Assembly (NCBI GenBank): GCA_021018995.1
Contig: CM037597.1
Coordinates: forward strand, 8,693,299-8,757,298
DNA length: 64,000 nucleotides
Source of the DNA: Chloranthus sessilifolius
Taxonomy: Eukaryota; Streptophyta; Magnoliopsida; Chloranthales; Chloranthaceae
Reading direction: 5' to 3'
The position numbers and the translations under genes were made by a program. Position 1 is the stretch's first letter, and every line of letters begins with the position of its first letter. Shown here in pieces: positions 52,123-63,109 of this stretch. The notes under the pieces are model-generated. The model saw nothing but the letters and a program-made list of their open reading frames with translations, was not told the DNA's origin and ran no database searches.

Positions 52123-55100
52123 TCATCCCCACTGGCCATCGTTTTTGTTCAAAAGTTTGCGCATTCCTTTCAAGACAAATACTCTAGATAACCGCAAAGA
52201 AACCAGCCATCCATAAATCCCCCAGCTGCCCTCCAAATTGATGGTCGACCATGCCAAAAATTGAAGGTAGGGAGAAGAGGAAACAACCCAATGCATATCA
52301 AAATATTTTAGGATGATCCCCCAAATCTTGCCCAACAGTGAAGGAAAAGGTGCGTCACCGACTCCTCCTCTCCCCTTACTCCTCCTCTAGGACATAGGTT
52401 AGGCAGAACTTTCCCCCTCCGAATTAGTTTATCGATCGTTAGAATTTTTCCTTTGAGCAGAGTCCACGCAAAATTTTTTACCTTGGGGGGGGGATGGATG
52501 CCTTCCACAATCCCACCCCTTGGAATTTGATTAAACGATGGTTTGAAAGCATCTGAAAGTACGACCTGATGCTGAAATTTCCTTCTTTACTAGGAGTCCA
52601 GACCCGAGAATTCAGACGGTGTGGATTCCTTCTCAATCCACACAACATAGCCAACAGCCGAGTGAAGGAGGACACTTCCTCCTTTCTAAGGAGTCAGCGA
52701 GTGACCACATCCCACCACATCGCCCCTTCAGCTTCTGAGAAAAAGTCAGCTACCACACCCTGAGGGTCCCTAGAGATGCTAAAAATGTCTGGGAAAGAAA
52801 ATTTGAGGGGTCCGCTCTTCGCTCAAGTGTCTTCCCAAAATCGAATCCGAGTCTCGTCACCCCAACTGCACCGAACCTATCTGGCGTAATGATCCCAAGT
52901 TTCGCAAATACCTTTCCACCACGCTGAGAAGCCGTTATGGACAGTGACGTTAATGCCCCAATTGCCGTCCAATTGAAAATACTTTTCTGCCAACACTACA
53001 CGCCATACGCTCTCCCTTTCCCCGTCCGATCCGGCTCGCCAGAACCATTTTCCCAACAGCGCAATGTTCACCCATCGCAAACTCCGAATACCTAGCCTGT
53101 CACAACTCAAAGGGACCTGGCAAGTGTCCCAATTCACAAGATGATACCGTTTATCCATCCCTGATCTCTCTTATAAGAAGCTCCTTTGAATTTGTTCGAG
53201 TCTATGGATCACACCCATTGGACATTTGAACATAGACATAGAGAAAATGGGAAAACTAGAAAGAACAAATTTCACCAAGAGAAGCTGGCCCCTACTGCTG
53301 AGAAGTTTCCCTTTCCACGAAGACAACCTTTGATCGGGAGCTTCTCCACTGCACAGTTCATCGTCTCAGCTAACTCTGCCAGCAGCTGATCTTCAATCCC
53401 AACCTCCGTAATCGCAGGCTTGTGTAAGTTGATCCGCTGGCCCGACACAACCTTCGTATATCAATAGGACCTCCGCCAATGACCTGAATTCTTCCACTGT
53501 CACTTTCCCAAATAGATTGGTGTCATCCGCATATTGGAGGTGCGAGATGAAACGGCCGTGTGAGCCCACTTGGGTCCCGGATATGAAATGGTGTTGCCTC
53601 GCTCGTGAAATTAGGCTTGCTAGAGCTTCGCCTACCATATTAAATAAGAAGGGGGAAAGGGGGTGCCCTGACGAATCCCTCTAGAGCTTTTGAAGTACCC
53701 CGCTAGGGATCCATTAATTAATACCGAAAACCATGTTGAGGAGTAACATGCCCGCATCCATCCCCTCCACATGCCCCAAATCCAAGTCTGCCGAGCATGT
53801 AGTCTAAGTATTTTCAATCCACCCGATTGTAAGCCTTCTCCATGTCCACCTTCCAAAGGGCAGCGAGGTAAAGAGCACGATGAGCTGAGTGCACCATCTC
53901 TTGTGCCACCGCCACTAGGTCTACCAATTGTCTTCCTTGAACAAAAGCCCCTTGGTTTGCCGAAATTATTTTGCCCATTAACGGGTTGATTCGGTTGGCA
54001 AGCGCCTTGGAGATAATCTTGTACAAGCAGTTAAGTAGGCAGATCAGACGGAAATCCGAGAGATCCTCAACACCATCTCTCTTGGTTATGAGCATAATAA
54101 AGGTGAAATTGAGGCATTGCCCGATGAAACTGTTGGCATGGAACTCACGCAACACCTCTATGAGATCAACTTTAAGAATCGCCAAAAGTGGTAGTAAAAT
54201 TCCAACATGAAGCCTTCGGGCCATAGAGCTTTGTTCTTGCCGTCGTACTTGATGGCCTGCCATACCTCGTCTTCTCTGAATGGTAACTCCACATCAGCTT
54301 TGTCGACTTCCGAGATGGTTTGAAACAACAACCTATCCAGTTTCAGCCAAGCAAGACCATCGTCGGAGTAAAGGTTTTTATAAAAGTTGACGACTTGGGA
54401 CCTTATCTGTTCCAAATCGGAGGTCACGCCCTCAACAACAATTTGACCAAAGTAGTTGATTTTATTTCGAGCGTTGGCGACCGCATGGAAGAATTTGGTA
54501 TTATTGTCCCCCGCAAGGATCAAAATTTCGGCCGAAATGACCGAAATTTCGGTCATAGAAGATATGGGATTGAAATTATTGGCCGAAATTTTGGCCGAAA
54601 TTCAAAATTTCGACGGTCCCCTCCGAAACCGAAACGAAAACCAAAATTTTGATCATTGGTCCCCTACTCTAAGCCACTCCACATCTTTGCCTTTTGTCTC
54701 CAACACACTTCCTCGGCTATGCATTTGTCATTAAATTCAATTTTCTTCAACAGTCTCTCCCCCCTTTATGCTTTTGACAGACCCTATACTCCTCTAGGTC
54801 ATCCAACTCTTTCAAACGAAGAAGCAACGCCTCTTTCGCAATATGAACCAGGCTATACACATCCTTGTTCCACGCCTTAATGCGTCCCTTGAGCCATTGT
54901 AGTTTAGATACAGATCTGAAGGTGACTGTCCCCGAAGGGTTAATTTCGTTTCACCACGAAGAGACCACTGCCTGTAATCTTCTGTCGAGAAGCCACATGT
55001 TTTCAAAACGGAAAGGAGAAGGCCCCTTCCCTCGAGAATCACACCGGAGCAGCAAAGGATGGTGGTCCGAAACAGCCCGAGCCAGGTCCTCCAAACTAGC

Positions 55101-55634
55101 GGCAGGAAAAGTGTCTATCCACTCTGATGAACAAAAAAAATCTGTCGAAACGACTCAGAGAGGGCACCTCCTGGAGGTTGGACCAAGTGAACCTCGATCC
55201 CGCGAGTGAAAAGTCAATCAGCTCTCAATCGGTGATAAAAGAATTAAACTTGCACATTCCCACCGTATCAGGAGGCCCACCCAGTTTCTCATGGGGTGGT
55301 GTTAAAATCTCCCCCAAGCAAACCGGGAAATCCCATCTAGCTACAATGGCAGTCAGTTCAAACCAGAAATCCCCTTGTTACCATCATCCGACGGCCCGTA
55401 GATGTCAGAAACGTCCAAACTTTCCCAGTATCTCTATTTTGTAGAACCATAGAAGCCCAATCAATCCCAGTAGTTCCCTCCAAGCACAAACGCAACCTTG
55501 CTTCTATCGCAACATCCCCACTTAGTTTCTTGAAGCGTAATTACCGCTGGATTGGACACAGTGAGGACCCTCTTCACTCCAGCTCGCTTTCTAACGTCGC
55601 AAATACCCCTCACATTCCACGAGAATATCTTCAT
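52123..55634 (-). pseudogene. LINE ORF2 (endonuclease, RT, zf-RVT), broken
   Basis: Starts near ATG 55634 as MKIFSWNVRGI. Later pieces: a degraded GDFN box near 55310-55290, GDNNTKFFHAVANARNK (54519-54460, just past the MITE), FREDEVWQAIKYDGKNKALW, LLNCLYKIISKALANR, GAFVQGRQLVD, KVDMEKAYNRVD (RT motif A), SSRGIRQGTPF, HLQYADDTNLFGK (motif C), GWMRACYSSTWFSVLING, then YHLVNWDTCQVPLSCDRLG, KVKNFAWTLLKGKILTIDKL, and THLFLHC of the zf-RVT domain. It keeps both RT aspartate regions, unlike the LINEs at 1-4640 and 56205-58413, but frameshifts break it. Confidence 0.85.
54514..54658. mobile_element. 145-bp TIR element in the LINE, 8-bp TSD
   Basis: Starts CAAGGATCAAAATTTCGG and ends CCAAAATTTTGATCATTG. 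The flanks GTCCCCCG (54506-54513) and GTCCCCTA (54659-54666) match at six of eight bases. The ends match those of the 1,391-bp element at 29213-30603, so the two belong together. It splits the LINE ORF2 before GDNNTKFF. Confidence 0.8.
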
Positions 55635-55935
55635 CTAGAAATGATAAAAAAAACCCGCTCAACAAAGGAAACTGGGCGCTAAACGCCCCCAGATCCCCTC
55701 CCATCTGACATCCCCCACTGTAATTTTGCCAGTTCCCGAGATTTGGATCACCTCTTCTCCTTGGCAATTGAGGTCCGATTTATCAGAATGGAGCTAAATA
55801 CCTCCCTGAGGGGTTCATCCCAAGGTCTCGGCCCACACGAATTAGCCTATCCACTTCATCCGAATCGCTGGGTCTGCCACAAACATCATCACTAGCAATA
55901 CCGTCGTCATTAGAGTCATCACTCTCTTTAATATA

Positions 55936-56204
55936 TACTACCTCTTCATCTATTTATTTTTCATCGGAATAAATTACCGCCTGTTGCTTTGCTCATTCTT
56001 TGGAGTAATAACACATGTTTGTACATAAAAACAACCTTTATAGCTTTAGCACTAACTTTAATGTGTATATCCTATAATATTAGATCAAAGCAATGAGCCG
56101 CACATGACATCTAGTATAAATGTCGTCTCTTATTAGTAAGGAGGCGACTGGCGATTACTTGTGACTCCACATTGCTCGTTACAACTTAGAGAAGGTGTTC
56201 GGCT
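55936..56204. other. junction between two LINEs
   Basis: AT-rich DNA without a recognised feature between the 5' end of the minus LINE and the truncated 5' end of the plus LINE. Confidence 0.5.
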
Positions 56205-58413
56205 TTTGGCCGTGTTTCAAGCTTGAGATGCTGGAGTTTTTTAATGAATTCCATACTCGGGCTGCCATCGGCAGAACCCTGAATTCGACATTCATTGCTC
56301 TGATTCCAAAGAAAGAGGGTGTCGGATATCAGAGACTTTCGTCCCATTAGCCTCATTAACTGTCTCTACAGAATTCTTGCTAAGGTGTTGGCTAACCGCC
56401 TCAAGCGAGTGTTGGGGGCGATTATTTCTGAGACTCAAGGGGCTTTTCTTCAGGACCAACAACTCTTAGATATCGTGGTTGTGGCTCATGAGGCTGTGCA
56501 CTCAGCTTCCTCTGACTGATCTCCGAGTTTTGTCTGGAAGATTGACATGGAAAAGGTGTACGATAGGGGTCAACTGGGACTGCCTTGATTATATGTTGAG
56601 ACGCTTTGGTTTTGGGGAGCGCTGCAGAAAGTGGATGAGAGCTTGTATATCGTCACCGTGGTTCTCGGTGATTATTAATGGGTCGGCTGCTGGGTACTTC
56701 AAAAGCTCTAGGGGGCTGAGGCAAGGAGAAGTGGCGGCCTTTGCAAATATTTTATTGGTATATGAAGCGGTCACGGGTCAGAGGGTGAACATGCAGCAAT
56801 CAACGATTTATGGGATTAAGGTGGACCCAATAGCGGTTGACGAATTACCTACGACGGCATGTTGTGTTCCTGCTCCTCTCCCCATCTCGTATCTAGGCCT
56901 CCCCTTGGGCATCGGAAAGCCTAAGGCTAGAGATTGGGAGATCGTCATCCACAGATTCCAAGGCAAATTGGCAGCTTGGAGGGGAAAATTCCTTAGTTTG
57001 GGAGGGCGTCTGTAGCTCCTCAATTCGGTTCTCTCTAGCCTGCCGATATTTTTTGTCTATGTACAAATGGTCAATGGCGGTTATTCATTCCCTTGAGAAG
57101 ATTGAGAGAGACTTTTTATGGGAAGGGGCGGGCGACGATAAAAAGTATCACTTAGTCACTTGGGAAATCAGTCTCTTCCCTAAATGCTTCGGAGGGCTGG
57201 GCATTTAGAACCTTCATCTTGCTAATCACTCTGCTCGGTAAATGGTTATGGAGAGCTGGATCCGACTCGGAGCAGAATAGGCTGTGGCTGAATATCCTAA
57301 TTCAGAAATATGACAATGCTCGGGGATCCTGGGGGATTAATGTCGACTGAAGGAGGAATGCTTCAGTGTGGTGGAAGGACATCAGGGCTGTTTGGAATGA
57401 TTTCTACCGTTGGGCCAGATATAGCTGGGGTGACGACACTCAGATATCCTTTTGGGAGGTGGCTGTCCATATACTCGCTCTGAGTGATGTTCCCCTCCAT
57501 ATTCAATGCGTCCACAGCTCCGCAAGACATGGTTGCAGACTTCTTCTCTACAAATGGTGAGGCCCCGGTTTGGGATGTTTCTACTAGGAGGGCGCTTAGA
57601 GAGGAGGAGTTGGAGCACTACCTCAACTTGATGACTGCCCTTTACAGATCCACTCCCAATTGGCATCGTCGTGACCTGAGGACTTGGGTGTGCAACAGCA
57701 AGGGGGATTTCTCGGTCAAATCCTTTTATCGAGCCCTTACTTATCGTCCTCTTATTAGGGTGGAGTGGTCCTTTATCTGGAAGGCACCGATTCCACCTAA
57801 GGCTAGATTTTTCATTTGGACAGCGGTGAGAGGGCGCATTCTAACGATGGACCAGCTGATCAAACGGGGTAAATCTCTTCGGAACAGATGCCCTATGTGT
57901 CTTATTATGGAGGAATCGATTGCCCACCTTTTTATTCATTGCGGAGTTGCCACAAAAATTTGGGGGATCATCCTATCCTCTTTTGGCCTCAGATGGGTTG
58001 CTCTTGAAGACCTTCCTTAGTTTTTGGCTTCATGGAATGGGCTTAGATGGGAAGGCGAGCAAGGAGCTTGTTGGAGGGTGGGGATAGACTCAGTGGTTTG
58101 GTCAATTTGGCTCGAAAGGAATGCTAGAGTGTTCAGACGGAAACGCCGTCTGATTGGCACCATCCTTAGCCTCATCAAGGAGCTGATGTGCCACTGGAGT
58201 TTGTTGGTCAAGTTTGGGGGGCAGGTTTTAGGAGAGGGATGATGCTGAGTTCCTCCCCTCCCTGTTTTGGGGAGGTCCTGCTCCTATTTTCTTTTGCTTG
58301 TTCCTGGCCATTGTGGCTGTTTTTTCTGGGTTGTCCTGTCTTTGGTATGTTTTGCTCCAGCTCCTCACTAGTTTCTTGTTTGGAATGAATTCTCTTTACT
58401 GATAAAAAAAAAA
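56205..58413 (+). mobile_element. 5'-truncated L1-type LINE with the YADD box deleted
   Basis: Starts inside the RT (EFHTRAAIGRTLNSTFIALI at about 56245) and runs to the zf-RVT domain and a GATAAAAAAAAAA tail (58401-58413). 5' truncation is typical of LINE insertion. Confidence 0.88.
56245..58240 (+). pseudogene. LINE RT and zf-RVT fragment
   Basis: RT parts: FRPISLINCLYRILAKVLAN, GAFLQDQQLLDIVVVAHE (56319-56519), then in the next frame WMRACISSPWFSVIINGSAA and YFKSSRGLRQG, at which point the sequence jumps to EVAAFANILLVYEAVTGQRV; about 65 residues with the YADD box are missing. The frame 57484-58020 carries KGDFSVKSFYRAL, KAPIPPKARFFIWTAVRGRI and AHLFIHC, the zf-RVT domain, followed by VVWSIWLERNARVFRRK. 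Stops at 56518, 57015 and elsewhere. Confidence 0.87.
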
Positions 58414-59737
58414 CTGTTGAAATAAATATTTTGCCATGTGAAAATAGGCCGATGCATCTACCGATTTTAAGAACATAATTCCGGTAGAACAATTAACCAA
58501 GAAGGTAACTAATGTTTGATCGGATTTATCGGTCTATCCATCGGCCATTAGTGTGCAACCATAAGTTTTTCAACCCTCCTTATACTCGGTTAAGAAACAT
58601 TTATTACTTTAACCTCCGTTTTGAGGCATATTTCATGATAAGATGGGGGTTTAAGTCCGTGTTCAAATTGGTTAAGAGCTTCAATCATTACTTCAAAACT
58701 CTTTAAATTAACGACATTGAAAGCAATGGCCACTTGGTATAACCACTTATCTAATATTGTATATTGGTAGGTCTATCATTATTTTTAAATCAATTTTCTA
58801 ATGTTGTTTGGGCGGGTTCTTTACTTTTCCTTTGACTAATCTCATTATCGAGATGTGGTCTACTCCACTATTCTAGTGTATCACGACAACGAGCTGTTTT
58901 AGATGGTGGTTGTGAAGGTTTTCGACAATGACTTGTTGAAGGAGTAGATCTATCATCATCATCATCATCATGAACACTTCCATATGGCCTTCTAAAACAA
59001 CATCATGATCATGCTTTTTCCGAGAGTGCTTGTCCATATACCCAATGCTTTCCTCTCGGATTTCAAAAATAGCTTCTCTACAAGTCCTAGCATTTGATCT
59101 GATTGCATGAGCAAGATGTTGCTTGTGTCGCCCTATGGTACGTATATTTTTATAAGAGCTGAAGGTACATACTATTGTATCTTTTTCAGTAGGACTTTTG
59201 TATTGCCCATATTTTTAACCCGGATCATTAGATCTTGGTGTTAGATGATCGACATTAGAAGAAGGAGACATGATGAGTGGATGATAAATAGATAGAGATT
59301 AGAGGCTAGGTAATTTAATTTAAAGAAAAAAATAATACTAAAAAATTACTTGAATCTTTACTCTCGACTGGTGGAAGCTTGAGTGATGAATTGATGAATT
59401 CCTTCCTTCTATCTTCTATGGTTAGAGATTGTTGTTTTTTTGACTCTTGATTCTTAAAAGCTAGGCTTGAGCTAAAAAATAAAAAAATAAAAAACTTATT
59501 TACAAGTTTAGAACACTATTACAATCACGGCAATATTTAAAAACAAAAGAAGATTGTTAGAAAGATGAGAGGATTAGGAGCATAGAAAGTAGATTAGAGA
59601 GAGAAAAGAGCTTTAGAATGTAGTAGGAATAGATGAGGCCCAAACACCTCCGTCTATAGAGGAGGTTAAGGGACTCCATAAAAAAAGTAAAAATTCAAGT
59701 TGCTCCAGCGGTAAAAGATATGACTGTTGGAGCATTA
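58414..59737. other. stretch without a recognised gene
   Basis: AT-rich; an ATC trinucleotide run (58950-58970). No open frame with family signals. Confidence 0.5.
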
Positions 59738-59897
59738 TGCAACTGTGTAAGTCATAAAATATGGCTTATGCGATCGCATACTATTGTATGCGATGGTGTA
59801 ATGATCCAGATCTAAGTCTTTATGGCTTTTGCGATCTGGCGTCTCCATATCGCATAAGTGATCACATAATTGCTTATGCGATCGCCTATGACAACAC
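59738..59897. repeat. TATGCGAT-rich palindromic region
   Basis: Words such as GCTTATGCGATCGCATAC and TTGCTTATGCGATCGCC can fold on themselves. The same words occur at 51297-51385 and 62125-62310. Confidence 0.65.
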
Positions 59898-59910
59898 ATC
59901 TGTGGAGCAA
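59898..59910. repeat. 13-bp direct repeat, right copy
   Basis: ATCTGTGGAGCAA, partner of 51276-51288. Just inside lie GCTTATGCGATCGC words (59760-59890). Confidence 0.75.
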
Positions 59911-60607
59911 ATGTTAAGGTACTCTTTAATGACTACCCTAGCTTTCCCTCACACGGATTACACTAGTCACTGGAAGGTTGCACTGACATTTTAGTATGGG
60001 TGTACACCAACATAATTGTGTTCCTCTTCAAAAGGTTTGTTGTCCATCAACCGGGAAACGAAGCATGTGTTTTCTGATCAATGAATGAATGAACCGAAGC
60101 TGTCACCACATTAACTTGAAGTAGATAAATTGATAAGTTGGTTGAACCAGGAAGTTTTACTTTAGGTTGGTTGTTTTGTATATCCGTCCTGTCAATTTTC
60201 TCATAGGTATAAGTTGTATCCTGAAAGGAATCCTTCCTCTCAACTGTCCATGGCCATTATATTTATATATTCAGTTTTGGATGTCAGTAGGAGGAAGGAA
60301 GATCATGAAATAGATGAAATTTAAAAAAGAATGTTGAAAAGGTATGTTTATAAAACCAAATAACATCAAGCGAGAGAGCAATTAACCATCAACAAGGGAT
60401 TAAGACCCTAAACGAGGCTCTCATGGTCAACTGGCACATCAACAAAATGAGGGCTAAAAAATAACGTTCATTAAGTCTTCCATTGAAACTAAAAGTCCTA
60501 AACTCGCAAAAAGGAAATAAGCGAATTAAGTCATAATTCTAATAATCATGTAGTGTAGTATATGGTATAATAGCCCATTAAAGTTCTCAAATTTTCCATT
60601 CTCGCAA

Positions 60608-61137
60608 GGGGAAGAGTCTGCCGCTCATCTCTTCCTCCGCGGCAGGGTGGCTTACAAGATTTGGAATGTTATACTAAAATTGTTTGACATGGTTTGGGTT
60701 ACTCCCTATTCGACCTATCAGCAGTTCCTGATGTGGTCTTCTATCAGTGTGGAGGGCCAGTTACGGGACTACTGGGAGGCGGCGTTCTTTGCGGTGACGT
60801 GGAGTATCTGGCTTGAGAGAAATGGCCAGATTTTTGAACGTAAAAGACGGCCAGTGGGAATGATAATTCGGGCTGTTAGGGATCTCATGTGGTTATGGGT
60901 TGCGAGGGGTACGGAGGGGAGTAGGGACGCTATCCCTCCATGGGACCTGGGTTGATTAGGGACTAGGCATGGCAGGTTGGCTGGGTGGTTGGTGTAGTTG
61001 GTGCCTCTGCCGTAATAGATAGTTTGGGTTGGCTCTGTTGTTTTGCTGACCTTTTTTGTTTGGTAGTGATTCCCATGTATTGAACTTTTCAACACCTTGC
61101 TGGTTATCTATACAATCTTACTTATTGATAAAAAAAA
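60608..61137 (+). mobile_element. LINE 3' end fragment, 5'-truncated
   Basis: From about 60608 the frame reads SAAHLFLRG, AYKIWNVILKLFDM (zf-RVT end) and VTWSIWLERNGQIFERKRRP, up to a stop at 60953, then a G/T-rich 3' UTR and GATAAAAAAA (61127-61137). It is close to the ends of the LINEs at 56205 and 51848. Confidence 0.82.
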
Positions 61138-61370
61138 TGATTTCTTAAGTGATTACGTGACACTTAAGTCACATCATATGTTGGGTCGTCTTTTTTAACT
61201 TTGTTTTTTTTTTTTTGCACCAACTTCTCTCCTGTAACAAACCTGATATGGCCTTGTTTAGGCTTGATATATGGCTCTTAAGCAATCCCTAAACAGCCGT
61301 TTTGTCATCTCGTCTGGTTACTTGATTTATTCCTTTACCTCCTCTCTGTTTTCCTTTTACACCCCTTTTT

Positions 61371-61810
61371 TGATCAGTAAGGAAAATTTCATTAAAAACA
61401 AACCAAGACACAGAAGACACAAAAGAAAACTGAAGCAGCCAGAGGCTCCAACAGAAACGCAGCAACCTCGCACAAACAATCCCCAGACCAAAGAGTAACC
61501 CGGACCCAAACTTGGGTTCCCTTTTCTCTAGTGAAAGGAAAGTCAGTTTAAGTGCAGGTTTTTCCACTCATCAAGGTAATCCATGCCCTCCCCCTCATTG
61601 CCCCCAGAAGCCAATCTAACCCAATCAACAAAAATGCCCCTAGCAGAATTCATAATCACATGGACAGGCCTCCTAATCTTCATGAAGACTCGCTTATTTC
61701 TTTCCAACCAAATGGCCCACCTCACAGCAAACGCCGCTATGTTCCAAAAATTCCCTTTCATACCGTGGAATCTTAAACCTTCCCATGCTGCAAAAAATTG
61801 GCCACACTCT
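61371..61810 (-). mobile_element. LINE 3' end fragment, 5'-truncated, opposite strand
   Basis: The frame 61761-61543 carries FAVRWAIWLERNKRVFMKIR, the C-terminus of the plant L1 ORF2. The 3' end is TTTTTTGATCAGTAAGG on the plus strand, that is, a poly(A) tail on the minus strand at 61366-61371. Tail to tail with the fragment at 60608-61137. Confidence 0.8.
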
Positions 61811-62124
61811 TCTCCTTTAAACCCTAATTTGCATCAATCTCCTCTAGTTGGAAGAAACTACTCGACTTTGATTTGTTAAATTTTTTTCATTCCTGTTCAT
61901 GTTCTCTTGACCTAATGAGCAGTGTAGAACCTTTTCCATAACCTTTTCCTTTTACTGTGAGCTCACATTGTGGCATAAGTGCCACATATTTACCGTCCTT
62001 AGTGTTTCAAGTGTTTTTTGTTCTGTGGAACATGAGTCCGTGGCATCTCGATCAAATTGTCATGTGTGACCGAGCAATATGTGACATGCATCCATTGTGA
62101 TAGCATCACACACAATGTGGTTAA

Positions 62125-62310
62125 ATGATATAAGCCATGCTATGCGATGACTTAACTCAGTGGTTTCTGCAGTTAGTATAAACGCATAAGCAATGACATA
62201 ATTTTTTGTTTTAATATGTATTATTACCTACCATAACTTTGAAGATAGTTGATTGGCCTAGAGAGATAACTGATCGGCCACATATCGCATAATGAGTATG
62301 CGATGCCACA
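62125..62310. repeat. TATGCGATG-rich palindromic region, third site
   Basis: GCTATGCGATGACTTAAC ... CATATCGCATAATGAGTATG, an inverted arrangement related to the inner ends of the 51276-59910 block. Confidence 0.5.
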
Positions 62311-62416
62311 ATGCACATAACTGTGCATATTCCATCTCATACTTCGGCGATGATACACTTGTTTGGATTGCATAAGCTCCTATGGCTTATACGTTCCAGC
62401 TTTATGGTACTCCGTA

Positions 62417-62690
62417 TGTGGTCAACGAAATCAACTTTTCATACCGGCATGAGAGTCTCATATGACATCATACCTCCATGAGACAAATCTCATGAGATGG
62501 TCAACCAAGTCAAACGTTTCATACTAACATGAGACATGTGTCTCATGTGGCACCATACCACCATGGACAAATGTTTCATGAAATGGTCAACAAAGTAAAA
62601 CATTCTATAACGCCATAGACAAGTGTCTCATGTGGCACCTTACTGCCATGAGATAAATGTTTCATGAGGCGGTCAGCAACTTCAAGGCAT
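62417..62690. repeat. tandem repeat of about 86 bp, three to four copies
   Basis: Each copy has ATGGTCAACxAAGTCAAA, CATGAGACAxxTGTCTCATG (itself palindromic) and GGCACCATACC. Copies start near 62417, 62496, 62582 and 62667. Confidence 0.8.
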
Positions 62691-62699
62691 TTCATTTTC

Positions 62700-63010
62700 A
62701 CGCAACATGTCTCGTGTAACCAATATTCCATTTGTAGGCAACATGTCTCTTGTGACCGATTTTCCACTTCCATGGAGCATGTCTTGTGTAACCGATTTTC
62801 CATTTCTACGTAACTTGTTTGGTGCAATCGGTATTTTACTTTCACAGATGGATCATGCAACCGGTATTCCACTTCCTCGCAACATGTCTTGTGCAACCGA
62901 TATTCCACTTTCTCGCAACATGTTTCATGCAACCGATATTTCCCTTCCACACAACATGTGTCATGCAATCGGTACTTCACCTACATGCAACTTGTTTCAT
63001 ACAACATATC
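62700..63010. repeat. 36-bp minisatellite, eight to nine copies
   Basis: Unit CGCAACATGTCTTGTGCAAC plus CGATATTCCACTTTCT, copies 70-90 percent alike. As the period is a multiple of three, one frame on each strand stays open for 134 codons (62707-63111 plus, 62980-62576 minus), with a 12-residue repeat (minus: VEYRLHKTCCEE). Confidence 0.85.
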
Positions 63011-63109
63011 TCTTAAACCCCATGTCTCATGTCCCGGTCAATAGGTCAACACTTATGCGAGAAAATATGTGCAACCTGGATTCTTTAAGAAACAAGATAC
63101 AAGTAAGTT

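Larger units (their letters stand above)
51848..55935 (-). mobile_element. L1-type LINE, near full ORF2 length, degenerate
   Basis: Minus strand, from the ORF1 end (about 55935-55640) through endonuclease (55634 to about 54900), reverse transcriptase (54556-53393) and zf-RVT/C-terminal part (53158-52123) to a poly(A) tail (T run 51848-51861 after TATCAG). A 145-bp TIR element is inserted at 54514-54658. Every part has stops or shifts. Confidence 0.88.

Noticed and set aside
62700..63010. Regular 36-bp repeats that at first sight recall a CRISPR array
   Set aside because: The copies are directly adjacent, diverged and without unique spacers, and the DNA is plant nuclear. It is a minisatellite.
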